Assembly: GCA_037140715.1 (NCBI GenBank)
Contig: JBAXDX010000001.1
Location: 1-64,000 of the forward strand
Source of the DNA: JAUZPB01 sp037140715
GTDB taxonomy: Bacteria > Bacteroidota > Ignavibacteria > Ignavibacteriales > SURF-24
Direction: 5' to 3'
DNA: 64,000 nt
Position 1 is the first letter of the stretch. Every line of letters begins with the position of its first letter. Under the pieces are notes generated by a model. That model ran no database searches and was not told the DNA's origin. It saw nothing but the letters and a program-made list of their open reading frames with translations. This document shows positions 8,153-16,716 of the stretch, one piece after another. Made by a program: the position numbers and the translations under genes.

Positions 8153-9010
8153 ATGGAAAACATAGAATTTAATTGGGAATCAAATGCGGGACTTCGGATT
8201 TTCGGGCAGTTTTGGAAACCGGAAGGAAATAATATTAAAGCTGTCGTATGTCTGGTGCATGGACTTGGCGAACACAGTAGTCGCTACAAGGTTCTTCCTC
8301 AGACTCTTACAGATAACGGTTTTGCACTAATCGGTTTCGACCTTGAGGGACATGGGAAGTCAGAGGGCAAAAGGGGTCATACTCCTTCCTATCAGGCTTA
8401 CATGGATAATATCAGCATACTTCTTGACAAAGCGCATCAGTTTTTCCCTGGTACTGATATTTTTCTTTACGGGCACAGTCTTGGCGGTAATCTTGTAATT
8501 AATTATATACTTCGGAATAAGCCTAGTGTCAAAGGTGTTATTGCTACCGGACCCTGGTTCAGACTTTCCAATCCCCCAAAAGAATCGGTACAGAAATTTG
8601 CTTTCTGGCTTAATAAGTTTTGGCCCAGTTTCAGGGCTTTTAACAGGATCAAGTCGGGGCATCGTGGAGAAGAGCGGGTCTGCAAAATGGTTAAAGACAG
8701 ACTTATACATCCCTGGATTTCGGTAAGGACATTTCTTTCGGCTCAGGAGGCTGGTTGCTGGGCTATCAGACATGCAGGGGAACTCCATGTTCCGTTGCTT
8801 ATACTGCATGGTGGTGAGGATCAGGTTACTTCGGTTAATGCCTCGCGTGAATTTGCGGGAGTCGCGGGTGAAAAATGTGATATTAAGATATGGCCGGGGC
8901 TGTATCATGAAATTCATAATGAGCCACGTAATACTGAGCTATTTGATGAAGTTATTACATGGCTGAATCTGCGCATTGATTCGGGCAAAAAAAAGCCCCA
9001 TTCTAATTAA
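8153..9010 (+). CDS. Alpha/beta hydrolase, monoacylglycerol lipase-like
   Basis: A 285-residue serine hydrolase of the hydrolase_4 / lysophospholipase family. VCLVHGLGEHSSRYK supplies the oxyanion region, GHSLGGNLVINY the nucleophilic serine elbow, LLILHGGEDQVTS the acid, and GLYHEIHNEP the histidine. There is no signal peptide, so it is probably cytosolic. An AGGAGCC precedes the ATG. The last codons overlap a terminator hairpin that serves the convergent gene. Confidence 0.88.
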   Translation: MENIEFNWESNAGLRIFGQFWKPEGNNIKAVVCLVHGLGEHSSRYKVLPQTLTDNGFALIGFDLEGHGKSEGKRGHTPSYQAYMDNISILLDKAHQFFPGTDIFLYGHSLGGNLVINYILRNKPSVKGVIATGPWFRLSNPPKESVQKFAFWLNKFWPSFRAFNRIKSGHRGEERVCKMVKDRLIHPWISVRTFLSAQEAGCWAIRHAGELHVPLLILHGGEDQVTSVNASREFAGVAGEKCDIKIWPGLYHEIHNEPRNTELFDEVITWLNLRIDSGKKKPHSN

Positions 9011-9019
9011 AGATGGGGC
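8986..9019 (-). terminator. Intrinsic terminator for the minus-strand gene at 9026
   Basis: GCCCCAT (8995-9001) and ATGGGGC (9013-9019) form a 7-bp stem. On the minus strand the stem is followed by eight T residues (A run at 8987-8994), giving a standard terminator just past the stop of the 9026-9721 gene. It lies within the last codons of the convergent hydrolase gene. Confidence 0.75.
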
Positions 9020-9025
9020 AGGTAT

Positions 9026-9721
9026 CTAGGAAATAACCGGAGGAACGGGCGGGTCAGTTGGTTTTTCATGCCTTATTCCGAGGTTTTTAATGGTTTTTAT
9101 TGCCTGATACTCTTTGTACATTGCTTCATTTTCTGTTCTGAAGGGGATCATGCTTTTGTCAAGACTTTTTCTGATAAACATTCCAGTTGTGCTGACTTTC
9201 TCAAAAATTTCTTTTCGCATTGCTTTTTTCTCACCCTGGCTGAGTTCGCGTTTGCCGAGAGCGGATTTATAGAGTCCAAGCAGATCTTCGATTTCTGTAA
9301 GTTTTGGCAGGTCATATTCGTAAACAACAAGGCCGGCAAGGTTATCTTTTGCGGCATCAATAATACTTTTTGAGCTGTTGTAGAGATTCATTTCCGTCAT
9401 TTCCTGGAAAACGGATAAAGATTTATCGCAAAGAGCTTTTAGTTCCTCGCCTGCGATATCAACGCCAACTCCGTAAAGAGCACCGGACAAAGGGAACATT
9501 ACATCAATAAGATTTTTTGCAGCAGCCTTTTTGGCATTAGTTTTGCCTACAACGGCTTCGTCATAATTGCTTATCATATTTTCCACGGCAATGGCTTTTT
9601 CTTTAAAGGTTGTGAAAGCTGTGAGTACGGGAGGTTTGGTGGCAATAGTTGCTGCCCATTTCTCTATAAACTCCTGCATTGCCTGGTACATTACTACTTT
9701 TCTTTGAATTGACATATCCAT
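9026..9721 (-). CDS. Hypothetical all-helical protein
   Basis: A 231-residue protein preceded by a clear AAGGAG eight bases from the ATG and followed by a good terminator, so very probably expressed as a single gene. It is rich in Lys, Ala and Glu and looks almost entirely helical (for example AMQEFIEKWAATIATKPP), ending in a proline-rich tail TDPPVPPVIS. There is no signal peptide or membrane segment. I do not recognise the family. The region upstream of it is a 21-bp repeat array. Confidence 0.75.
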   Translation of the reverse strand: MDMSIQRKVVMYQAMQEFIEKWAATIATKPPVLTAFTTFKEKAIAVENMISNYDEAVVGKTNAKKAAAKNLIDVMFPLSGALYGVGVDIAGEELKALCDKSLSVFQEMTEMNLYNSSKSIIDAAKDNLAGLVVYEYDLPKLTEIEDLLGLYKSALGKRELSQGEKKAMRKEIFEKVSTTGMFIRKSLDKSMIPFRTENEAMYKEYQAIKTIKNLGIRHEKPTDPPVPPVIS

Positions 9722-9931
9722 TTTTACTACTCCTTTTTGAAATCAGGTATTTAAATGAGTCACTATTGTTTAGTACAGAACAATTTTTGCCTGTCCGAAA
9801 CAGGCGGAAGAACAGTTATTACGGGTTTGGACTAACATACTAGGTTCGGGGCGTTTTCAGGAAGACAAGAATCGAATATTAATGGCGGGGAAGATGCTGA
9901 AGGCGGATAAAAGCGGGTTCAGGATTGTTTT

Positions 9932-10370
9932 CCGGAGACTTCAGGTAGTCATCCGGAGAGTCAAGATTGTTTTCCAGGAACCCAGGATGGTCGTCCAGGA
10001 GCTTCGGATGGTCATCCAGGAGCTTCGGATGGTTTCCAGGAACCTCAGATAGTCATCCGGAGAGTCAGGATGATTTCCAGGAACATCAGATGGTCATCCG
10101 GAGAGTCAGGATGGTCATCCAGGAACTTCGGACAGTCATCCAGGAACTTAGGATGACTTCCAGGAACCTCGTACAGACAAAAGTGAGTTAATTTTTTCCT
10201 TCCAGAGACTTCGGATAAGCTTCCAGAGACTTCGGATAAACATCCAGAGACTTCAGATAAGCTTCCAGAGACTTCAGATAAGCTTCCAGGAACTTCGGAT
10301 AAGCTTCCAGGAACTTCGGATAAGCGTCCAGGAACTTCTGACAGACATCCGGAGGCCCAGGATGGCGTTG
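9932..10370. repeat. 21-bp periodic repeat array 1
   Basis: Units begin with CC at 9932, 9953, 9974, 9995, 10016, 10036, 10057, 10077, 10098, 10119, 10140, 10160, then (after one degenerate unit) 10202, 10223, 10244, 10265, 10286, 10307, 10328 and 10349. The step is 21 bases throughout except for three steps of 20. The consensus begins CCAGGAACTTCGGATGGT; the second half drifts toward CCAGAGACTTCAGATAAG. Because 21 is seven codons, frames on both strands stay open and encode heptapeptide repeats (LSEVPGS on the minus strand), but no start signal or non-repetitive protein is attached, so I treat them as non-coding. Confidence 0.85.
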
Positions 10371-10804
10371 GAATACCTGAAATAGAGCATAATTTCGCAA
10401 TATCAGGTATTTTGACACGAATTTCTCTTCTCAAGCTTACGATCTCATGTGGGATGAAGGGGGAATTTACACAAAAAGGGACAGAATCGGGGGAAGGGGA
10501 GTGTGAATGCCGTGTTAGTCCAAAATTTCAAAGAACTGCAGGGTGCCGGTCATTGTAACAGAGGTTCCTGCCATGAAACTATAGTTATAGATTCTGGTCC
10601 CAAGATATTACTTTGAATTTTCAGACGCAAGAGGGGAGAGTAATTTTTTTGAAAAAAAAAATGGCTGAGCTGTAATTTTTATGATTAAATGAGGGAGCTG
10701 TTATCTTTTGGATAACTTATTCTAAAGATTTACTGCCTGACATCAGCGGGAATGACTTCATTTTGTTCTGAAAAATAGCGGGACTATTGGAAATGAACAA
10801 TGCC
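10371..10804. other. Intergenic region without recognised gene
   Basis: About 430 bases separate array 1 and the 3' end of the patatin-barrel gene. It contains a stretch of nine A residues near 10651-10660 and no convincing ORF, RNA or terminator. Confidence 0.4.
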
Positions 10805-13555
10805 CTAATAATAATATCCTATCGTAAAATAGAAAAACACAGGTCCTCTGGCGATGCGATTCCCATGTGATTTGTCCTGTCTGAATAAGAAACTGCGTCC
10901 AACGGAAAATTCCGCTGGGCCTAAAGGAGTGTCGAGTGAAAGCGTTGCACCGGCACCGTGCCTTAGGTCGGAGAAACGAATTAGTTCGCGGTTTACCCAA
11001 CTGGAGCCTAAGTCATAACGAAGTTTTAGGTAAGCGTCAAAAAATACTTTTAAAGGGATTCTGACACGGTACTCAAGCGAGGATAAGAATATTTGTCGTC
11101 CGCGGAATTCATAGTCGCGGAGTCCAAAAAATGAATTTTGCCCGCCAAATGAAAACTGTTGGCTTAACGGCAATGTGTTATCCGCAAAACCGATGGCTAC
11201 TCTGGGGCTGAATGAATGGACTTCATTTGAAGTAGTGATATGGCTTGTATAATCAAAATATATTTTTGTATAGCCAATGTCACTGACAAAGAGATTCTGC
11301 GCTGTTTCATAATATGCCTTAACCAGAAAACCCTTGTTCGGGAATGGGTATTTGTCCTGATTATCAATGGCAGATTGAACAGCCAGAGTAAAAATGTTAT
11401 TATTTTCGATAAAATTAAAATCGCGGATATTTGTGATTTTGCTATTCTGGTATTTTCCTTCAACTATCAGGTTGCCAAATTTTTCTGCCTGCATTCCAAA
11501 TCCCAATGAAAAACCTTTGTTTATCTGCTGGTATTCGGCGACCGAAAGACGATCGAATTTACCGCCTATTACAAGCGGGTTGTCCTCGTAGGAATATATA
11601 TTATTAATATCATAGAAAGCGCGCAGTTTATAAGTCAGGTATGTCTGAAAAATTCTATTTGCTTTATGTTCAAGAATATAAGAACCATTGCGCTCGCCTC
11701 CTGAAATAATAAGTCCAAGCTCGGTGCCAGTGCCGACTAAGTTTTCATCACGGATATCGATGTTGCCCTGGACACGGTTTTCATTGTCAATCCTGAGTCC
11801 GAAACGTACAAGGCTCGACAGTTTTTCGGATACTTTAAGCTTCAGCGTATTTACTCCACCTGAATCGGACGATGTAAGTGAAATATCATTAAACAGATTT
11901 GTGCCCCGCAGGCTAGCGAGGCAGCCGTCAACTTTTTTATACTGAAAATAGTCGCCTGAATCAATAGGAAATTCTCTTTGTATAATACTGCGCTTTGTCT
12001 TCTGATTTCCATCAATCTCAATATTTAAGATTTTGCCTTCGGAGAATTTAAGGCTAAGGAGTCCCTGCCGGTTGTCGAAGTTTAGATTTTCAATTTCAGC
12101 CAGCGAATAACCGAGTCCGCGGTAGAGTTTAAGGATATTAAGGACAGTTAGATATATTTTTTCAATATTAAAAGGATTATTGAACAGCGGGGATAGCAAT
12201 GAATCAACCTTTGCCTGTTCAAGGAAAGTTATGCCTTCAACTGAGATTGCTTTGACGTATGGATTTTTCTTAGCGATAAATCTTATATGCGTCTGCCCGC
12301 TGTTTTCAGTTGCCGTCACATAAAGGCTGTCATAATCACCTGATTTATAAATATCGTTAAGGTCGTTAAGAATTTCGTGGTTGCTTACAGAATCCTTTTG
12401 TGAGTATTTATTAATAAGCTTTTTTTCAAACAGTTCGGTGTCATATCTGGAAGTAATGTTTTTGAGGAAAAATTCTTTCTCCTTAAGCTTGTTTATCGTT
12501 GTTTCTGCAATTTTTTTTTCAATTTTAGCAAGTAAAGGCAAAGTAGTTGTATAGCCTGCTTCTATGAGAGAATCGATATTTGAGAAGTCGGTATTTTTTC
12601 TTTTCCCCAGTTTGGGACTGATAACTACGTCTGCCATGCGCAGTTGCTGTTCGCTTAAGAGTCTCATTGGTATTGAAACAATCTGGCTGGCTACATTCCA
12701 TGGAGTTGCAAGTTCCAGTTGCGAATTAAGCGGGCTTGTGGTATTGAAAGCAATAACTATATCGTTGCCCGATTCGCGCGCAAGCTGGACGGGCACATTG
12801 GCTACAAGTCCGCCGTCAACGAGAAGCAGGCTGTCAATTCTTACAGGAGAAATAAATAATGTAACGCTTGAGCTTGCTCTCATTGCCTGACTGAGCGAGC
12901 CTCTGTCAAGAACGACTGCTTCGCCTGTAACGAGATTGGTGCAGACGGCTTTAAAATCAAAACGAAGTTCGTCAAAACCCGACTTAACGTGCAATGGCGC
13001 GTTAAGCGTTAACATGTTCAAATTGTTTGAAAATCTCTGCCCGTTATTTATAGATGTAGGTAGCACGACATGAAATCCTTCAAGGCGTAGCGTAACGAGC
13101 GCTTTATCTTCTGTTATTTTTTGCTCTACGAATAATTCATTTCTGCTTGTTTCGTCTGTCGATGTAAGAAATTCATTCCACGGCATAGCGCGAACAATTG
13201 AGTCAATTTCGTTTATGCTGTATCCTGCCGAGTATAATCCGCCAATAATGCTTCCCATGCTCGTCCCCGCAATTGAGCTGATCTGAATATTCTTTTCATC
13301 TAATGCTCTGAGCACTCCAATTTGCGCCAGACTACGGGAACCGCCGCCGCTTAGAACGAGGGCAATCGAAGGTTCTATGGTTGAAATTTTTGCAGTAAGA
13401 CCAAAGGGAAGTTTTTTCTCTTTATACTGAAGACTGATAATTTTATTCGACTGGCAACAGACTCGGGACGGGCAGGCAAACAACAGGAAAAACAAAGGTG
13501 CTATTTTTAATAGCTTAAATATATTTGCCTGAAAGACTTTGTAAATATTTTTCAT
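10805..13555 (-). CDS. Outer-membrane patatin-like phospholipase with POTRA and BamA-type barrel
   Basis: A 916-residue protein with an N-terminal signal segment (LLKIAPLFFLLFACPS), then a patatin domain: oxyanion LSGGGSRSLAQIG, nucleophile GTSMGSIIGG, and the catalytic aspartate in VDGGLVANVPV. The middle region (about 370-560) contains POTRA-like repeats (IRFIAKKNPYVKAISVEG, ILNIEIDGNQKTKRSIIQ). The remainder is a 16-strand Omp85-like barrel (FSFGGQNSFFGLRDYEFRG) ending in aromatic FFYFTIGYYY. This is the type Vd autotransporter layout (PlpD/FplA-like) common in Bacteroidota relatives: a lipase tethered to or exported through the outer membrane. It is transcribed divergently from nothing nearby and lies downstream of yidC. 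Confidence 0.9.
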   Translation of the reverse strand: MKNIYKVFQANIFKLLKIAPLFFLLFACPSRVCCQSNKIISLQYKEKKLPFGLTAKISTIEPSIALVLSGGGSRSLAQIGVLRALDEKNIQISSIAGTSMGSIIGGLYSAGYSINEIDSIVRAMPWNEFLTSTDETSRNELFVEQKITEDKALVTLRLEGFHVVLPTSINNGQRFSNNLNMLTLNAPLHVKSGFDELRFDFKAVCTNLVTGEAVVLDRGSLSQAMRASSSVTLFISPVRIDSLLLVDGGLVANVPVQLARESGNDIVIAFNTTSPLNSQLELATPWNVASQIVSIPMRLLSEQQLRMADVVISPKLGKRKNTDFSNIDSLIEAGYTTTLPLLAKIEKKIAETTINKLKEKEFFLKNITSRYDTELFEKKLINKYSQKDSVSNHEILNDLNDIYKSGDYDSLYVTATENSGQTHIRFIAKKNPYVKAISVEGITFLEQAKVDSLLSPLFNNPFNIEKIYLTVLNILKLYRGLGYSLAEIENLNFDNRQGLLSLKFSEGKILNIEIDGNQKTKRSIIQREFPIDSGDYFQYKKVDGCLASLRGTNLFNDISLTSSDSGGVNTLKLKVSEKLSSLVRFGLRIDNENRVQGNIDIRDENLVGTGTELGLIISGGERNGSYILEHKANRIFQTYLTYKLRAFYDINNIYSYEDNPLVIGGKFDRLSVAEYQQINKGFSLGFGMQAEKFGNLIVEGKYQNSKITNIRDFNFIENNNIFTLAVQSAIDNQDKYPFPNKGFLVKAYYETAQNLFVSDIGYTKIYFDYTSHITTSNEVHSFSPRVAIGFADNTLPLSQQFSFGGQNSFFGLRDYEFRGRQIFLSSLEYRVRIPLKVFFDAYLKLRYDLGSSWVNRELIRFSDLRHGAGATLSLDTPLGPAEFSVGRSFLFRQDKSHGNRIARGPVFFYFTIGYYY

Positions 13556-13641
13556 GCCGTGTTGTAAACGATAAAAAAAGCCGGGCAGATATCATTGTTC
13601 AGAAAGCGAACCTGATAAACCATACGGCTTAAAAATATTAA

Positions 13642-15513
13642 TTATTTTCTTTTATTATTCTTCTGCTGATCTAGCTTCTGCGTGTGCGCGTTTTTTTCGG
13701 CGGCTTCCATCATGCGATGCATAAATCCGCCCGATTTCTTCGGATTTGCAACCGGTACAAGTTCCATGTCATTTTTCGAATTATTAACATAGTACTGCTG
13801 AATGATCGAGAACAAATTGAACATGAAATAATAAAGATTAAGTCCGGATGGAAATCCCATAAACATAAGCGTAAACATAACAGGCATAATATAAACAAGA
13901 GCCGCCTGACTTGGATCCTTAACGCTCATCTTCTGCTGGAAGTACATTGTAATGCCAAGCAACAAGGCAAGTCCGCTCACCTGTTGAATGCCAAAAATTG
14001 GAATAGCGAATGGCAGAGTAAAAATAACATCGGGAGAAGACAGGTTAGTTATCCAAAGCGTAAAGGGTTGTTGCCTGAGTTCGATTGCAACGTTAAACAA
14101 TCCCCACAAAGCTACAAGTATCGGCATCTGGAGCAACATTGGCAAACATCCGCCCGCCGGATTAATTCCGTAGGTGGAGTAAAGCTTCATTGTTTCTTTG
14201 TTTACTTTCTGCGGATCGTCTTTGAATTTTTCCTTTAACTCTGTAATCTTCGGCTGAAGCTGTTGCATTTTCTTCATCGACTTAAAGCTACTTTTTGTAA
14301 AAGGATAAAGAGCAAACTTAATTATAAGCGAGAATACAATGATTACAATGCCATAGTTAGAGATAAACAAGTGCAGGAACCCGAATAACGGCAGAAGCAC
14401 ATATTCTGATATTGGTCTGATAATTATCTTTAAGCCGAAGAGACTCCCAAAATCGACAATCTTTTCAAAGTTCTTACCGTAAGCTTTAAGTACGCTATAA
14501 TCAACGGGACCGATATAAATTAAAAATGAATTAGTTTGAATGCTTGTATTGTTAAAAGGAACCTTAAGCCCTGCGCTGTAATACTTTCTGACACCAAGAT
14601 CGTTGCCTGCATGCTTTTCAGTTCCTTCGATGTATGCGCCGCCTTCGTTGCCAGGGTTTTGGGGAGCGATAATTACTGCAAAATATTTATTTCTGATACC
14701 GATCCAATCTACTTTGCCGTTAATTTCTTTTTTTGCCGGTTCATTGACCTTAACATTAACAATTACCTGTTCATCGCCCGAATAAGCGCTGGAGTTTGAG
14801 TAAGTTGCTTCATCTACTGAGTTCTTCTCAACGAAATTAATTCCATTAGCCCAGACAAGGTTGTAGTTATCATTGCTTATGATCTTTTCCATATTATTCA
14901 TCTGAACATCGCAGCGAACGGCGTAGTCGTTGCCTTTGAATACAAAGTTCTTTGTAATCGAGCTATTCTCATATACGCCAACGCTATATTTAAGAACGAG
15001 TGAATCAGCGTTGTTTAGCTTATAATAGTTTTTATCAAGATTTGAATTAAAGGAGGCATCAGCCGTATTAAGAAGCTTTCCATCCTTTGTAACAAAGGCC
15101 AGGTTCAAATCGCCTTCATCTGAGTTAATGAGATCGATATGCTGAGTGTAAAAATTATCTTTATTCTTTGGAAGATATGCGTACCATGTCTGATATTTCT
15201 TAAGAAACCATCTTCTTATTTTAGCTCCCTTGCTTGTCATTTCAAGCTTAACAAGATTATTTTCAATAGTAATAACCTGTTCCTTTTCCTGAGATGAAGA
15301 GAAAGCGCTACCTATGGATGAAGAATCAGAAGAAATATTATTCTGAGCGGGAACGTTGCCGGTATTCGGTTTTGAAGTCTGGTTGTTTGTTCTGACCAGA
15401 GTAGAATCGGCCATTTTTTTTATAGCTGGTTGTGGTTCGGGCGAGTTAAAATAAAGCCATATAATAAGTATAGCTCCAATTAAGACGAAAGCAATAGTTG
15501 TCTGTTTATCCAT
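13642..15513 (-). CDS. yidC: Membrane protein insertase YidC
   Basis: A 623-residue YidC. An N-terminal transmembrane anchor (TIAFVLIGAILIIWLYF) is followed by a low-complexity linker and the periplasmic P1 domain of Gram-negative YidC (about 80-340). The conserved insertase core then follows with MKKMQQLQPKITELKEKFK and GINPAGGCLPMLLQMPILVA, and a basic cytoplasmic tail. It inserts inner-membrane proteins alone or with SecYEG. It is the last gene of the rpmH-rnpA-yidD-yidC cluster, 15 bases downstream of yidD. Confidence 0.97.
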   Translation of the reverse strand: MDKQTTIAFVLIGAILIIWLYFNSPEPQPAIKKMADSTLVRTNNQTSKPNTGNVPAQNNISSDSSSIGSAFSSSQEKEQVITIENNLVKLEMTSKGAKIRRWFLKKYQTWYAYLPKNKDNFYTQHIDLINSDEGDLNLAFVTKDGKLLNTADASFNSNLDKNYYKLNNADSLVLKYSVGVYENSSITKNFVFKGNDYAVRCDVQMNNMEKIISNDNYNLVWANGINFVEKNSVDEATYSNSSAYSGDEQVIVNVKVNEPAKKEINGKVDWIGIRNKYFAVIIAPQNPGNEGGAYIEGTEKHAGNDLGVRKYYSAGLKVPFNNTSIQTNSFLIYIGPVDYSVLKAYGKNFEKIVDFGSLFGLKIIIRPISEYVLLPLFGFLHLFISNYGIVIIVFSLIIKFALYPFTKSSFKSMKKMQQLQPKITELKEKFKDDPQKVNKETMKLYSTYGINPAGGCLPMLLQMPILVALWGLFNVAIELRQQPFTLWITNLSSPDVIFTLPFAIPIFGIQQVSGLALLLGITMYFQQKMSVKDPSQAALVYIMPVMFTLMFMGFPSGLNLYYFMFNLFSIIQQYYVNNSKNDMELVPVANPKKSGGFMHRMMEAAEKNAHTQKLDQQKNNKRK

Positions 15514-15527
15514 TTAAATTCCTGAGA

Positions 15528-15737
15528 TTAGTCTAATGGGTCAAATCCCCCCTTATTGAAGGGATTACATCTTAAAATCCGCCAAATTGATTTTATACTG
15601 CCTTTGAGAACTCCGTATTTGGTAAATGCCAGAAGACTGTATTGTGAACAGGAGGGATAAAACCTGCAAGAGGGCGGAAAAAGCGGAGAAATAAATTTTT
15701 GATATAGCCTGATAATGAAAACAAAAACATGTCGCAT
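15528..15737 (-). CDS. yidD: Membrane protein insertion efficiency factor YidD
   Basis: A 69-residue protein with the YidD signature [20 protein letters not shown], then [13 protein letters not shown] and [13 protein letters not shown]. It sits between rnpA and yidC, its usual place, and overlaps the rnpA stop region by one base, so it is translationally coupled. It aids membrane protein insertion together with YidC. Confidence 0.95.
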   Translation of the reverse strand: MRHVFVFIIRLYQKFISPLFPPSCRFYPSCSQYSLLAFTKYGVLKGSIKSIWRILRCNPFNKGGFDPLD

Positions 15738-16135
15738 TATAAACTGCCATTTATTTTCTTTAGAAGATCAGTAAGTGCAGGCATAATATCAACAAGCTTA
15801 ATAAGCTTATTTTTTATCTGGCTTAAATTGCCGGGAGAAAATACAATACGCACAAAAAACTTTTCCTCCTTATTATTTAAGTCAATTAAATGCTTGTTTA
15901 ACCGGAAAGATTCCCTGATCAGGCGCTTAACTCTGTTTCTCCAAACAGCATTGCCTGCCCTTTTAGAAACTGCCGCGGCAATTTTAATCTTTCCTTCTCC
16001 GGCATTTCCCTCAATAATATAGACAGCTTTAAGTTTCTGATTGCCAGAGTAAGCTGTCTTTCCTGCTGAGTAAATTAACTTAAAGTCCTTTTCACTTTTG
16101 ATTCTTTCATCTTTAGAAAGACCAAATTTTTTCAA
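15737..16135 (-). CDS. rnpA: Ribonuclease P protein component
   Basis: A 132-residue RnpA, the protein subunit that binds the pre-tRNA leader with the RnpB ribozyme. The family motif is [20 protein letters not shown] (central RNA-binding RNR region), preceded by [20 protein letters not shown]. It starts 5 bases after the rpmH stop and overlaps yidD by one base. Confidence 0.95.
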   Translation of the reverse strand: MKKFGLSKDERIKSEKDFKLIYSAGKTAYSGNQKLKAVYIIEGNAGEGKIKIAAAVSKRAGNAVWRNRVKRLIRESFRLNKHLIDLNNKEEKFFVRIVFSPGNLSQIKNKLIKLVDIMPALTDLLKKINGSL

Positions 16136-16140
16136 AGCTT

Positions 16141-16287
16141 CTATTTCTCATCGCTGACTGATAATTTTTTTCTACCTCTTGCGCGTCTGCGGGCCAAAAC
16201 CCTGCGTCCGTTTTTTGTGCTCATGCGTTCTCTGAAGCCGTGTTTGTTTACTCTTTTTCTCTTACTTGGCTGAAATGTTCTTTTCAT
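16141..16287 (-). CDS. rpmH: 50S ribosomal protein L34
   Basis: A 48-residue ribosomal protein beginning [20 protein letters not shown] and continuing [20 protein letters not shown], followed by a short acidic tail. It starts at the ATG complementary to 16285-16287, preceded by AAGGGGAT. It heads the rpmH-rnpA-yidD-yidC cluster. A TTG-N20-TAACTTTG promoter lies just upstream. Confidence 0.97.
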   Translation of the reverse strand: MKRTFQPSKRKRVNKHGFRERMSTKNGRRVLARRRARGRKKLSVSDEK

Positions 16288-16315
16288 TGTGCATCCCCTT
16301 TAAAAATAAAGAGTT

Positions 16316-16346
16316 CAAAGTTAATAAAACAACTCATAATAAACAA
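16316..16346 (-). promoter_or_regulatory. Promoter-like TTG-N20-TAACTTTG for rpmH operon
   Basis: On the minus strand TTG (16346-16344) and TAACTTTG (16323-16316) are 20 bases apart, matching the Bacteroidota-type -33/-7 consensus. Transcription would start near 16308, about 20 bases before the rpmH ATG, which suits a ribosomal-protein operon. Confidence 0.55.
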
Positions 16347-16716
16347 GAATTAAAGAAGCCCAAATTATTCTTTGTATCAGACATCAATGAGCCGGGGCAC
16401 CGCGGAGTTAACCGGTCCCTGATTGTGGACACATTGGATTCTGCCAATATGTAACTTCAGGCGAGCTATGTCCTGTTACTCAGAGTTCACTCAGAGTTCA
16501 CTCCGGCTTCAATAGAAATCAACTGATAATTCTTAAATTTATCCTTGCGATGTTAAAATGACAGAGATTTATCCACCATATTTTTTGTCTGGGGAAACCT
16601 GACTTTTCGAAAAGGCAATAATTAACCATCCTAATAATAAACTTATTTCCCATTAGTCCGAAAATATTTTTATATTACCTTGTAAATACCGGAAATTGTG
16701 CGAAACCAGGAACCCA
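16347..16716. other. Divergent intergenic region, no gene recognised
   Basis: This is the upstream spacer between rpmH and the antiporter gene. It holds one near-match to a DnaA box (TTATCCACC at 16569-16577) and a TGTGGACA at about 16425. That is too few to call a replication origin, although this gene cluster often lies near oriC. A direct duplication of CACTCAGAGTT is present near 16480-16500. Confidence 0.35.

Noticed and set aside
9932..10370. CRISPR array
   Set aside because: Units have no constant repeat with unique spacers, the period is only 21 bp and there are no cas genes in the window.
10045..10434. Minus-strand ORF of heptapeptide repeats (LSEVPGS)
   Set aside because: It is explained by the 21-bp DNA array: every frame of a 21-bp repeat remains open if one unit is. 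No start signal was found and the other strand is equally open.
16266..16454. 62-codon plus-strand ORF antisense to rpmH
   Set aside because: It begins inside the rpmH coding region and shows no family resemblance or ribosome-binding site.
16347..16716. Replication origin beside rpmH
   Set aside because: Only one near-match DnaA box is present and dnaA/dnaN are absent.
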